A stretch of DNA of 63,932 nucleotides from an uncultured Planctomycetota bacterium (GTDB lineage Bacteria > Planctomycetota > Phycisphaerae > Sedimentisphaerales > UBA12454), in assembly GCA_903847315.1 (NCBI GenBank), contig CAINDG010000028.1, forward strand, positions 1 through 63,932, written 5' to 3'. Within the stretch, counting starts at the first letter, position 1. Each line of letters opens with the position of its first letter. Under the pieces are notes generated by a model that was not told the DNA's origin, ran no database searches, and worked only from the letters and a program-made list of their open reading frames with translations. The position numbers were made by a program, and so were the translations under genes. This document shows, piece by piece, positions 53,009-62,615 of this stretch.

Positions 53009-54697
53009 TTAATTATATCTCGTGGGCATCACTCGCTTCATTCCTTTGAAATCGTGGCAAAGGAAGACCGAATAGATGTTCTCAACCTCACCTACAGTAT
53101 TTCTCGTTTTCACCAGATGTTTCTGGTACTCCTGGAACCTGTCCTGAAGTTGGTTGGGCATATCTTTGTCGCCCCGCAGCACAAAGATTGCATCGTAGCC
53201 AAGCAGATCGTGAAAGGTTGGCCAGACATCAAACTCGTTAATCCGACGATCCAGATTTACACAATAGGTCGTGGGCTGGCCGTCCACGTAAAACGCCAGA
53301 AGAGAGGCAGTCATATATCCGTCAGAGAAAATAAACCGCTGGGGCTTGAGGTTTTGGGTCAGGCTGGCTACTTCATGCCCGAGTTGAACAGAGCCGCGGC
53401 GGACTTTCTTTAAAGGATCCATGTTGCTGGGAAATGGAATCAGGCAGGCCACATATAAAAAAATTGTTGCGAAAACGGCTATTGCGATTGCCGCGATAGT
53501 CAACCTTCGCCGCCAGATATTCAATGCCCAGAAACGGTCCAGAAAGTATGCGCTGAAGCTGATTAGGCCGGTAAGATAACAGCACAAAGCCCAGTTGGCT
53601 TGAACTTTGCCCTGGAGACTCTTAATTAGAAATAGGAATAATAACGGAATCGAGAACCAAAAGCTCAGCGGGTCCTGTCGGCGAAGTTTGAACAGTGCCC
53701 AGACCATCATTACTAATAGCAGCGGTGTGACTATACCCAGTTGCGAACTGACGAACGCAAGGAAGTTTACCAGCGAAACCTGCAGACCCCCTGATATTTG
53801 GGTTTGGCCGATATTGTGGAAAAAATTCACCCAGCCGTGATGCGAATTCCAGATAACCAGGGGCGAAATCACCACCAGGCATAATGCCAAGGCCAAGTAC
53901 GGCCAAGGGCTTAACAGCTGCCGCCTTGCTGGTGAAAACATCAGCAGAAGAAAAGCAGGCAAGAAGAAGGCGGCCATCGTATATTTGCAAAGTATGCCCA
54001 CTCCTACGGCCAGCCCCAGCAACACCCAGGATAATAGGGAAGCGGTCTTCCATGCCCAGTGCATCAGCAACAGTGATAACAGCCACATGAAGATAAACGG
54101 TGGGTCAATAGTCATGCCGATGCCATAGAAAGCAAAGATGGGGGTTACCTGCAACAGGACTGCCGAAAAGACGCCCACCTTCGGATTGTACATCCGCCTG
54201 CCGAGGAGATAAAGAATTAGACTGCTGCCAAACGAAAGAATGATGGCTGAGGCGCGAACGCCAAGTTCTGTGTTGCCCAGTACCATCCGCATGCACCAGA
54301 TGCAAAATGGTGCGCCCGGCCCTTTCGTAACGTAGCACCAATCCAGATTTCTGGAGCATAGCCAGTAAAGGGCCTCGTCGCCGCTGAGTTCGTTGGGCAC
54401 GGCTATAACATACCAGATGCGAAAGAGGCTCAGGCTTACGAGGAAGGCCATAAGGTATAGTAGTAGACTATGTTGACCGAGAAGCCTCCATGCAATCATG
54501 CCCCCCGCTGCAAAAAACAAGCCAAACAACCAGCATGCCGCGACCTGTCTGGAATCGACGGCAGCACACATAACGGCAAAAATAAGATATGGCACCCCAA
54601 GAAAGAGCACGGATTTGACTGCTCTAACTCTGCCTATCGCCTGTCCGGGATATTTTACTGAATTCACGTCGATATTATTTGGTTCAGGATTTTCCAT
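53009..54697 (-). CDS. GT39/PMT_2-type polytopic glycosyltransferase
   Basis: 562 aa, about 12 hydrophobic segments. L-S-G-D-E-A-L-Y-W-L then T-K-G-P-G-A-P place the catalytic loop, and T-I-D-P-P-F-I-F-M-W is typical of PMT_2 proteins. It is related to but distinct from the 47.8 kb protein. Donor should be a polyprenyl-phosphate sugar and the acceptor an envelope lipid or glycan. A 207-base gap with no recognisable feature separates it from the phosphoesterase gene. Confidence 0.82.
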   Translation of the reverse strand: MENPEPNNIDVNSVKYPGQAIGRVRAVKSVLFLGVPYLIFAVMCAAVDSRQVAACWLFGLFFAAGGMIAWRLLGQHSLLLYLMAFLVSLSLFRIWYVIAVPNELSGDEALYWLCSRNLDWCYVTKGPGAPFCIWCMRMVLGNTELGVRASAIILSFGSSLILYLLGRRMYNPKVGVFSAVLLQVTPIFAFYGIGMTIDPPFIFMWLLSLLLMHWAWKTASLLSWVLLGLAVGVGILCKYTMAAFFLPAFLLLMFSPARRQLLSPWPYLALALCLVVISPLVIWNSHHGWVNFFHNIGQTQISGGLQVSLVNFLAFVSSQLGIVTPLLLVMMVWALFKLRRQDPLSFWFSIPLLFLFLIKSLQGKVQANWALCCYLTGLISFSAYFLDRFWALNIWRRRLTIAAIAIAVFATIFLYVACLIPFPSNMDPLKKVRRGSVQLGHEVASLTQNLKPQRFIFSDGYMTASLLAFYVDGQPTTYCVNLDRRINEFDVWPTFHDLLGYDAIFVLRGDKDMPNQLQDRFQEYQKHLVKTRNTVGEVENIYSVFLCHDFKGMKRVMPTRYN

Positions 54698-54853
54698 GCA
54701 ACTAAGTCTTTCAATTACGCAATAATATCAAAATTTTCTCCGAATTACCTAATATATTTTTTACGGATTAGCCGTACATCCTTTTGATCTCTCGCCATTA
54801 TACTTAAGTATCAGATTCGCCGCCTTAATATGGGGAATTCGGGTCAGAACGAA

Positions 54854-54909
54854 TCCCGCACCTTCTAAATATTCAATAGATCACATTATTTAAAAAAGAA
54901 GGTGCGGGA
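54854..54909 (+). repeat. Hairpin cassette C, short degenerate copy
   Basis: 5' arm TCCCGCACCTTCT (54854-54866) plus AAATATTCAATA. 3' arm AGAAGGTGCGGGA (54897-54909). The spacer is 30 bases instead of about 83-86. There is no ATG before the 5' arm (ACG instead), a TAA interrupts the frame, and the 3' arm continues as CTATTTTTG rather than TGA, so it may act as a terminator-like hairpin. It lies 52 bases upstream of the lptF-like gene. Confidence 0.85.
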
Positions 54910-54961
54910 CTATTTTTGTTGCAAAAATACGTAATTTGACGAAAATGATGATAGAAATATT

Positions 54962-56557
54962 ATGGTTTTCATTCTTCACAGATACATTTTTAAAGAATTA
55001 TTCAAGGTCTTTGTCCTTTCGGCTCTGGCCCTTGGCGTTATTATGAGCCTGGGCAGTCTTCTGCGCCCGGTTCAGGAATTCGGCGTAGGTCCCCGTCAGG
55101 TCTTCGACCTGCTTGGTTATTTTATGCCGATAACAATGACCTTTGTTTTGCCGGTCGCCGCTCTTTTCGCGACATCGCTTGTCTATGGCAGATTTGCCGC
55201 CGACAACGAATTTGACGCCTGTAAAGCTAGCGGAATAAGTCCCGCAATGCTCTTTTACCCGGCTCTTGTATTGGCGATTATAATTGCCATTGCAAATTTA
55301 CTATTAAGTTTCCACGTTGTGCCCGCTTACGTCCACCGCGCGGAAATGGCTATGAAGGCCGACGCCAAGCAGATACTTTTCCGAAACATCCAGCGGCAGG
55401 GCTATTATTGTCTGCCCGGCGGGCAGTTCAGAATTTATGCCGATGCCGCGGACATCAAAAACTCCGGCCTGCTGGGGGTGGTAATTATTGACAACAACAA
55501 GAACCGAGAAAGCAAACTCATCACCGCTGAAGCGGCAACTATAAATTTTGACAACACGACGAAAACCAATGATGTAAAGGTTTACGCTAAAAATGCCTTT
55601 CAATTTGATGAGCATGGCGGTGTTTTCTTCAAGGCGATTTCAGTGCTCGGCCAATTTGAGTCCCTTATGGCCGACAACGTAGCATTCCGCAACATTGAGC
55701 AGATGAATACTATCAAGGTTGCCCCTATAACTTATTATCCGATAGCCGTCTGCGCCTGGAACGCCTACGAACAGCTGACAATCGAACTTTTGCACCAGGA
55801 AATTAACAATGTTCTCAATTTTAAAACAGACAACTTCTACCAGTTCCATAACGACCAGTCTCTGGTGCGATTCACCGGCGAAAAATGCACGCTTGACCCC
55901 GAACAGAACGCGATAGAGGTTATCGGAAAAATTGTATTATTCGAATACGATAAAAACACAGGCGAACTCACAAAAAGCTATCGCGGCGAAAAACTCTATA
56001 TCCGTCTCTCCGCCGAAACAGAAACCAGGCCAAGCTCTAAAATCATACTTACTATGCCAAACGCAATCTGGCTTGAACGGGGTGCCGAATTCATAAAGCC
56101 CAGATACTCCGCAAAAAATCTCGCCCTGCCGGACTCCATCACCGCTAAACTCTCAGAAGATGTTATTAGTACCGTCGAAAAACATAGTTATCTCTCTGCT
56201 CCATCCCAAAAATTCGAGGACCTTCTTAAGGAGATGAAACGAAAAATCCGTGTAACGCTTTTTGAAATCAAGGCTGAAGTCCATTCGAGACTCGTCTTTG
56301 GCATAGGCTGTATAACTCTCATTATCCTCGGTACAGAACTTGGCATTAGATTCAGAGGAGGACATCTCCTCACTGCCTTCGGTGTCAGCTCCATACCCGC
56401 TGCTGCCCTGCTTGTCTTTATTATGGCTGGAAAAAATATAACGAGAAATCAGAATTTACAAATAGGCGCAGACTTCGGCGTCGGTTTTATGTGGGCAGGA
56501 CTGTTCGTCCTGTCGGTCTTCGCTCTTATATTTTATAGAAAATTGCTGAAGAATTAA
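54962..56557 (+). CDS. lptF: LptF/LptG family permease (YjgP/YjgQ), long form
   Basis: 531 aa. Two membrane helix pairs at each end (about 10-110 and 440-530) enclose a long periplasmic jellyroll-like region; at 531 residues it is well above the usual 360-390. L-H-R-Y-I-F-K-E-L-F-K at the N-terminus is typical. With LptB (42 kb) and the next gene it should make the inner-membrane LPS extractor. No clear ribosome site. F versus G assignment is by gene order only. Confidence 0.85.
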   Translation: MVFILHRYIFKELFKVFVLSALALGVIMSLGSLLRPVQEFGVGPRQVFDLLGYFMPITMTFVLPVAALFATSLVYGRFAADNEFDACKASGISPAMLFYPALVLAIIIAIANLLLSFHVVPAYVHRAEMAMKADAKQILFRNIQRQGYYCLPGGQFRIYADAADIKNSGLLGVVIIDNNKNRESKLITAEAATINFDNTTKTNDVKVYAKNAFQFDEHGGVFFKAISVLGQFESLMADNVAFRNIEQMNTIKVAPITYYPIAVCAWNAYEQLTIELLHQEINNVLNFKTDNFYQFHNDQSLVRFTGEKCTLDPEQNAIEVIGKIVLFEYDKNTGELTKSYRGEKLYIRLSAETETRPSSKIILTMPNAIWLERGAEFIKPRYSAKNLALPDSITAKLSEDVISTVEKHSYLSAPSQKFEDLLKEMKRKIRVTLFEIKAEVHSRLVFGIGCITLIILGTELGIRFRGGHLLTAFGVSSIPAAALLVFIMAGKNITRNQNLQIGADFGVGFMWAGLFVLSVFALIFYRKLLKN

Positions 56558-56559
56558 AA

Positions 56560-56679
56560 ATGAATCCCGCTCCTTCTAAATATTCAATATTTCAGATATA
56601 TCTTTCAAAAAACAGAAAGAATGATATTTTTTATAAAAATGTGCCTTTTAAAAATAGAACAAAAGAAGGTGCGGGATGA
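56560..56679 (+). CDS. Micro-ORF of cassette D, 39 aa, between lptF and lptG
   Basis: ATG 56560 lies 2 bases after the lptF stop. The frame is open for 39 codons and its TGA overlaps the lptG ATG (ATGA). It starts M-N-P-A-P-S-K-Y-S-I and ends T-K-E-G-A-G. The middle is basic and aromatic and differs from copy B. See the finding on the cassette family; translation is unproven. Confidence 0.5.
   Translation: MNPAPSKYSIFQIYLSKNRKNDIFYKNVPFKNRTKEGAG
56565..56676 (+). repeat. Hairpin cassette D upstream of lptG
   Basis: 5' arm TCCCGCTCCTTCT (56565-56577, one change from the family) plus AAATATTCAATA. 3' arm AGAAGGTGCGGGA (56664-56676). It supplies GAAGG and the ATG of the next gene. Confidence 0.9.
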
Positions 56680-57779
56680 AAATCCTTGATAAATATGTAA
56701 CGCAAAATTTCCTCATAGGCTATCTGATTTCTTTTCTTGTGCTGATGGGCCTGCGAATAATGATAGACCTGTTCGTTAATATCGACGAATTCACTCAAAA
56801 TGTTCAGCTTACCGCCTGGCAGGTTACCGCGAACGTCATATCATATTACGGCAGGTACAGTTTTTTATACTTCCGCGACTTTGCGGGAATGATAACGGTA
56901 GTAGCCGCCGTGTTCTCGCTTGGCAAAATGACGAAAAACAACGAACTTGTCGCTGTAATGGCGTCAGGCGTAAGTCTTAAACGGCTGATAGCTCCCATTT
57001 TGTTTTTATCCCTCGCTTTTACCGGCCTGCATGTGGCCGACGAGGAATTTTTCATACCTCCTATGGCCGATAAGCTCGTCCGCTCGCATGACGCGGTTGA
57101 CGAAACTCTCACTTATGATATGTGGTTTATCGGCGATGGCCGCGGCAATCTTTTCTGCTCGCCGCAGTTCAAGGTCAAAGAGGCCGAAATTCAAAGTCCG
57201 ACAATAATAACGCGAACAAGGAAAGGTAACTCGCTGCTGTGGGACGTCACAGGCATCATCAAGGCCGATTCCGCCCGGTATGACAATCATTCAAACTCCT
57301 GGATTCTTAACAACGGCGTCTTTATGCCGGTATCGCGCCAGCCTGCCGACAAATCTTATCAGACGATAACCGCCTGTCCAAGCGACCTCACACCAAAAGA
57401 TATCCCCGTAAGGCGAAAATCAGCTCATATGGACCTGCTTAGTTCATACGACCTTATGAAACTTGCCCGCCAGAATCCAAAGGACCTTGCCAGGCTTTAC
57501 GCACAGAAAAATTTCCGCATAACAGACCCGATAATAAATCTCACTATGTTAATAATTTCTCTGCCGATACTTGTCTGCCGAGACCCCAAAAGCCTCAAAT
57601 CGGCTGTATTTATAAGTTTCTCTCTGACAGGGATTTGTTATATTATGACCTTCGTGTCTAAAATTCTTGCCTCGGAAATAACGATTGCAGGCAGAATTAT
57701 GCCGGAATTTTGGGCCTGGCTCCCCATTTTTATCTTCCTGCCCATCGCTTTTATCGAACTGGATTCTATGAAAACCTGA
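56676..57779 (+). CDS. lptG: LptF/LptG family permease (YjgP/YjgQ)
   Basis: 367 aa, normal family length. Start I-L-D-K-Y-V-T-Q-N-F-L-I-G-Y. Helices are at both ends, with a periplasmic domain about 105-265. N-L-T-M-L-I-I-S-L-P-I in the C-terminal half is typical. It partners the preceding permease in LPS transport. Start and ribosome site lie in cassette D and overlap the micro-ORF stop. Confidence 0.87.
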   Translation: MKILDKYVTQNFLIGYLISFLVLMGLRIMIDLFVNIDEFTQNVQLTAWQVTANVISYYGRYSFLYFRDFAGMITVVAAVFSLGKMTKNNELVAVMASGVSLKRLIAPILFLSLAFTGLHVADEEFFIPPMADKLVRSHDAVDETLTYDMWFIGDGRGNLFCSPQFKVKEAEIQSPTIITRTRKGNSLLWDVTGIIKADSARYDNHSNSWILNNGVFMPVSRQPADKSYQTITACPSDLTPKDIPVRRKSAHMDLLSSYDLMKLARQNPKDLARLYAQKNFRITDPIINLTMLIISLPILVCRDPKSLKSAVFISFSLTGICYIMTFVSKILASEITIAGRIMPEFWAWLPIFIFLPIAFIELDSMKT

Positions 57780-57876
57780 CGGTTATCCGTTCGTAAAAAT
57801 TTGACTTTCAAAATTCATCCCGTTCGCATATACTTGTCGATATAATTATGGTTTTTTCAATTCAGTGAGTGACAAA

Positions 57877-59073
57877 ATGACAGAATTTAAAATAGAACCG
57901 GCTGAACGTATTAAAAGATTGCCCCCGTATCTTTTCGGCAGACTCAATACCCTTAAGCTCGCCAAGCGTCAGCAGCAGATTGACATTATCGACCTTGGTA
58001 TGGGAAATCCCTCCGACCCGACTCCGCAGGTTATCGTAGATAAACTTTGCGAAGCCGTACAGGACCCGCGCAACCAGCGATATAGCGCAAGCAGAGGTAT
58101 CTATAATCTCAGGAAAGAAGTCGCGATAAAATACGCTAAAAAATATAACGTTGAACTTGACCCGAACAGTGAAGTTCTCGCCTGCATTGGCTCGAAGGAA
58201 GGTTTCAGCCATATGTGCCTTGCGCTGCTCGGCCCCGGCGACACTGCTATCGTCCCGGACCCTGCGTTCCCAATCCACATTTACGCTGTCGCCTTGGCGG
58301 GAGCAAATGTAGTTACTGTTCCGCTTGGCAATACTCCGGAATCCCTAAAAACCATTCAGGACGCCTGCGAAAAACTCTATCCGCGTCCGAAAGTAATGAT
58401 TTTGAATTTCCCGCACAATCCTACAGCGATGACCGTTGACGACCTCGGCTACTTTGAAACGGCAGTTGACATCGCCAGAAAATTCAACGTCGCTATTATT
58501 CACGACTTCGCTTATGGCGATACCTGTTTTGACGGCTATAAAGCGCCGAGTTTCCTTTCCGTAAAAGGCGCAAAGGACGTCGGCGTCGAATTCTCAACGA
58601 TGAGCAAGGCTTTCAATATGGCCGGCTGGCGTATCGGCTTCGCTACAGGCAATAAACAAATGATTGAAGCCCTCGCTACGATAAAGGGCTATTACGATTA
58701 CGGCATTTTCCAGGCCGTTCAGATTGCAAGCATTATCGCGATGCGTCAGTGCGAAAACGACACAGTCGAGCAGAACAAAAAATATCAGTTCCGCAGGGAC
58801 GTTGTCTGCGATTGCCTTTCCCGTCTCGGCTGGCAGGTCGAAAAACCACGCGCCTCGATGTTCGTCTGGGCAAGAGTGCCTGATGACCAGTTAAAAGGCA
58901 AAGGAACTATCGATTTCGCGATGGATTTGGTCGAGCACGCCAATGTCGTTGTTTCGCCCGGCAGAGCCTTCGGCGAAAACGGCGAAGGTTATATGCGAAT
59001 CGCTCTTGTCGAAAACGAAAATCGTCTCCGACAGGCATTTCGCAACATCAAAAAATACGTCCAAAAAGGATAA
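57877..59073 (+). CDS. Class I/II aminotransferase (LL-diaminopimelate/alanine aminotransferase-like)
   Basis: 398 aa from the ATG at 57877; a GTG four codons upstream is possible. PLP lysine lies in S-T-M-S-K-A-F-N-M-A-G-W-R, with N-F-P-H-N-P-T-A and Y-S-A-S-R-G-I near the phosphate site. This subgroup includes DapL-like and AlaT-like enzymes. The organism type often uses DapL for lysine and peptidoglycan. Sequence alone does not separate them. A strong terminator follows. Confidence 0.85.
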   Translation: MTEFKIEPAERIKRLPPYLFGRLNTLKLAKRQQQIDIIDLGMGNPSDPTPQVIVDKLCEAVQDPRNQRYSASRGIYNLRKEVAIKYAKKYNVELDPNSEVLACIGSKEGFSHMCLALLGPGDTAIVPDPAFPIHIYAVALAGANVVTVPLGNTPESLKTIQDACEKLYPRPKVMILNFPHNPTAMTVDDLGYFETAVDIARKFNVAIIHDFAYGDTCFDGYKAPSFLSVKGAKDVGVEFSTMSKAFNMAGWRIGFATGNKQMIEALATIKGYYDYGIFQAVQIASIIAMRQCENDTVEQNKKYQFRRDVVCDCLSRLGWQVEKPRASMFVWARVPDDQLKGKGTIDFAMDLVEHANVVVSPGRAFGENGEGYMRIALVENENRLRQAFRNIKKYVQKG

Positions 59074-59080
59074 AAAATAA

Positions 59081-59110
59081 AAACCCCGCTAAAATGGCGG
59101 GGTTTTTTAT
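59081..59110. terminator. Bidirectional intrinsic terminator
   Basis: AAACCCCGC (59081-59089) pairs with GCGGGGTTT (59097-59105) around a 7-base loop, with a T-run after and A-rich sequence before. It serves the aminotransferase and the convergent M56 gene. Confidence 0.9.
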
Positions 59111-59111
59111 T

Positions 59112-62100
59112 TTACTCAAGTGATATTATAATTCTCTCTCCTCCGTCTTTTACTTCTAACAGTGTTGTTGACTCAACGCCTTGGTCTAATTTCTTAAGCA
59201 TATCTTCAAGCATCTCTATCAGCATTGTAGAATTCATATCCCCAGGCAGACTTTCATCGAGTTTTATTTTCTGGGCGATTATCTGCAATTTATCTTTTGG
59301 CGGCAAAAGCTGCTTTACTATCTTCATTGCAAGCAGAGGTATTCGCACACTTGTTTGGGGCTCCGCATTATTACCTTCATATATATTGATTTTCAGCGAT
59401 CTTGTAGCATTTGCATTTTTATCAGCCGCGGAACTTCCTGATACTTTTTTCGCCTCGTTATCTGCCTTGTTCTGCCCAACGGTTTTTGAAATAATTTTGC
59501 CGTTTTCAAACAAAATCTTTATTTTTGCAGAGCTGTTTAATTCATTTGTCTCTGCAATACTGTTGTCGGTATCAAGAACAATGGACAGTTCATTTACGCC
59601 TTGTTCGAGAGAAAAAGGCATGCTCGATTCATTCCAGAACTCACCCGGCTTGATTGGTCCTGCGCCGTGACTGCCTGTTTGAGCTTTGCCATGGAGATTG
59701 AGATTATCTTTCGGGTCTCCTCTGAAAAAGTTCATTCTAAACGCAGGTGCCGTTGCAGTGCCGCGATTGCCGATTTTTGCTGTTACTGTATATAACCCGC
59801 CTGCCTCATAAGGACTGATATTGAAATCCGCGATATATACATCAACATTTTGCTGTTTTTCATTCTGTCCGGCCGATTTTTGCGAGTTCCCACTTTTTGT
59901 CCTGTTGTCTTGTGCATTTATCTTTATCGTGCCGGCTTTGACACTAAGTTCAACGTGCCCCTTGCCGCTGCCGAGCGTTCCATCCAGCGAGGCCCCCTCG
60001 TTTTCGTTCTTAACCATAAGCGGCAGCGATGTTCGTATTTTCCCAATATCGACATTGGCTTCAATTTTTGCGTCCATATTCGCAGGGCTGCCGAAATCAA
60101 TCTTGCCATTGACGACATTTATTTCCGTATGTCCTACCTCTCCGGCATCCTCGGCGTAAGCAAACTTAACCTTACCGTTATTTACGCCAAGCTCATAATG
60201 TACGTTACCGCGTATCTGTTCGAAATTAATCTTACCGTCGCCAACATTGACGCTGCACTTTTCAATAAATTCCATATTAGCCGCACTCAAGGAACCTTCC
60301 TTAACCTCGGCTTCGAGCGAACCTTTAATATTGGAAATCGCTATCCCGCCCTCATCGACATTGCACTCCAGATTCGCATTGCGCGGTATGGTTATGTTCA
60401 GACTAACTTCCACCTTTTTCTCAAGCCCATCGGCCAAGTCCGTTTCGACAATCAGCTTGCCGCCTTCGTTAACCAGATTAACCTTCGCTTGTTTGACTGC
60501 TTCCTCATCTTCTTTGTCTATACCTTCGGCTTTAATATTCGCAATAACTTTACACTCGCTTACATCGCTGCCCGTAACCGTAATCGTTCCGTTAGTAATC
60601 TCAGCGACAAGCGTTGAACCCTCTGCAAATGGTGCAGATAGTTCTTCTGTTTTTTTAAATTTGTCCTTTTCTTTAGATTTTCCCTTGTCGGCAACATGCA
60701 TCTCTACCATCATCTCTTTTGCGTTATCCGTAATCGGCTCTTCAGTCTGACCAGTAGATTTTTGCGAATTCTCACCTGTTTTAACTGCATCCTGCCCGGC
60801 AGGTTTTTGTGACTCGCTCCTCCCCTTTTGAACGCCTTGCAGCCATTTTGCACCAAGCGCATCTTTGTAGTCTGACTCAACTGTTCCTTCGAGCTCATAC
60901 CAGGCATTGCTGGATACTAAAAGTAAAGTTTTCACTCTTGCCGAATCTTTATTTGCCTTAATTATCTGCCTGATTTGCTCAACAATCATATGGACAGAAT
61001 CGCTGTAATTCGTCTCTTTAACAGTCGATTCGAATTTCTCAAATTGCGGCAGTGTCTCTTCCATAATTTTCGCCGCCGACTCAGGCGAATTATTGGATGT
61101 TGCTGCATTAAATATCCCGGTCAGAGTCACCATCATATTCCTTATCTGAGCAAGTCTCGTAATTTCGTCAGCCGGCACAGGTTTGCTTTCTGCCTCACTT
61201 GGTTTCGGCTCACTCGTCGGGGCGGGGTCTGCCGCAGCCAGAAGTGCAAAATTTATAACCTTTTCCTTTTCACTGCCGATAAATTTTGTTAATAAGCCTT
61301 CGACTTGCTTTTTATAGCCGTCAGCCTCGCACTTTACCGCGTGTTCCTCATACCACGTTTTATAACTGTATTCGCCGTCTTCATTGGTAGTAGTGCATTG
61401 TTTACCCTCAGCGTATCTTTCAACATCGCCGACTTTTGCTCCTGCTATCGGTTTGCCTGTTTGCGCGTCCGTTACAGTCCCTTTGATTACAAAATCGGCA
61501 GACGCCTCGAATTTCGCCATCGGCAGCACACAGGCGGACATCACGCATATCAAAACAAAAATTGTTGCGATTCGCAGCGGCCGATATTTCCAGCTTTTTT
61601 TCTCTAACCAGTGCAGCCTGTCCACAAGCCAGCTTGAATTTTCAAATAGTCCTAATAGTCCCAGCCCCGGGTCAACAGGCTGCGCCAATAACTGCCGGGC
61701 AGTTTCGAGCAATGTCTTTCGATAGCCCGCGGTTTTTTCTCTCAGCATCCTCGCGACCGTAGCATCGCAGCAAAGCTCCCGCAGATTTTGTATCGGCTTT
61801 CTTATCAGCCAAACCAGCGGATTGAACCAGTACGCTATTTGCAGAATCATATAAACCGCGTGCGCGAGCAAGTCCCCTCTTTTTATATGTGCAAGTTCGT
61901 GCAAAAATATATGTTCCGCGTCTTCCCTCGTTAAATCCCCAAGTTTATCGGCCGGCATAAGCAGCACAGGCCGAAAAACTCCAAACACCGCAGGGCAGCA
62001 AACCTTATTTGTCAAAATTATCTGCGGCACTCTCTTTAGTCCAAGTTTATGTGCCGTCGATACCAACAAATCTTCCAATCTCTCTGGCAGTTTCGATTGG

Positions 62101-62615
62101 TCTTGCAAATGCTCTCGCCTCAGACTTCTTAATCTTGCAACCAGCCATCCCGACAAAATCGCAACGCCCGCCATCCACACAAAGAAAATATAACTCTTCC
62201 ACGACAATAACACCGCTGCGGGAGCTGCGGATATCCGAGTAACTTCAACAGCTTGCGGCTTGTTTTGAATTTCAGTTTTTGATAATTCGGATTTAGAATT
62301 TAGGATTTGTCCACTGCTTACTGTATTCTGTATCCTGAGTTCCGTGTTCTGTATTTTGTGTTCTGGGTCCGTCAATACCTGTTTAACCATAAATGGAATT
62401 TCTGCGGTAAAGCTCATCGGCGAGACAAGCGAAGGCGGCAAAACGAGTTTCACCAGTATCAAAAACCAAAGTGCGTATCGAACCTGAGGCCACACCCATC
62501 TTCTTGTCAAAAGCTCAATCACCGCCACGATTGCGATAAGAATCCCAACCTGCCAGAGCATCGCCAGTTCCCATCCGTACCATTTTTCCGCTATCTGATT
62601 TAATATCGCTGTCAT
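59112..62615 (-). CDS. M56 (BlaR1/MecR1-type) sensor peptidase with long multidomain periplasmic tail
   Basis: 1167 aa. N-terminal M56 domain: helices at about 17-37, 45-63, 141-160 and 350-370, and zinc motif H239-E-L-A-H243. The tail then carries a carboxypeptidase-regulatory-like domain (375-440: I-K-G-T-V-T-D-A-Q-T-G-K-P-I-A-G-A), a low-complexity spacer with Q-K-[S/P]-[T/A]-G-Q linkers, a DUF4097-like beta-solenoid (about 645-900) and a CARDB-like domain (about 905-1025). There is no penicillin-binding sensor domain, so the signal is not a beta-lactam. It overlaps the BlaI-type gene by 4 bases. Activation should lead to cleavage of that repressor. Confidence 0.88.
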   Translation of the reverse strand: MTAILNQIAEKWYGWELAMLWQVGILIAIVAVIELLTRRWVWPQVRYALWFLILVKLVLPPSLVSPMSFTAEIPFMVKQVLTDPEHKIQNTELRIQNTVSSGQILNSKSELSKTEIQNKPQAVEVTRISAAPAAVLLSWKSYIFFVWMAGVAILSGWLVARLRSLRREHLQDQSKLPERLEDLLVSTAHKLGLKRVPQIILTNKVCCPAVFGVFRPVLLMPADKLGDLTREDAEHIFLHELAHIKRGDLLAHAVYMILQIAYWFNPLVWLIRKPIQNLRELCCDATVARMLREKTAGYRKTLLETARQLLAQPVDPGLGLLGLFENSSWLVDRLHWLEKKSWKYRPLRIATIFVLICVMSACVLPMAKFEASADFVIKGTVTDAQTGKPIAGAKVGDVERYAEGKQCTTTNEDGEYSYKTWYEEHAVKCEADGYKKQVEGLLTKFIGSEKEKVINFALLAAADPAPTSEPKPSEAESKPVPADEITRLAQIRNMMVTLTGIFNAATSNNSPESAAKIMEETLPQFEKFESTVKETNYSDSVHMIVEQIRQIIKANKDSARVKTLLLVSSNAWYELEGTVESDYKDALGAKWLQGVQKGRSESQKPAGQDAVKTGENSQKSTGQTEEPITDNAKEMMVEMHVADKGKSKEKDKFKKTEELSAPFAEGSTLVAEITNGTITVTGSDVSECKVIANIKAEGIDKEDEEAVKQAKVNLVNEGGKLIVETDLADGLEKKVEVSLNITIPRNANLECNVDEGGIAISNIKGSLEAEVKEGSLSAANMEFIEKCSVNVGDGKINFEQIRGNVHYELGVNNGKVKFAYAEDAGEVGHTEINVVNGKIDFGSPANMDAKIEANVDIGKIRTSLPLMVKNENEGASLDGTLGSGKGHVELSVKAGTIKINAQDNRTKSGNSQKSAGQNEKQQNVDVYIADFNISPYEAGGLYTVTAKIGNRGTATAPAFRMNFFRGDPKDNLNLHGKAQTGSHGAGPIKPGEFWNESSMPFSLEQGVNELSIVLDTDNSIAETNELNSSAKIKILFENGKIISKTVGQNKADNEAKKVSGSSAADKNANATRSLKINIYEGNNAEPQTSVRIPLLAMKIVKQLLPPKDKLQIIAQKIKLDESLPGDMNSTMLIEMLEDMLKKLDQGVESTTLLEVKDGGERIIISLE

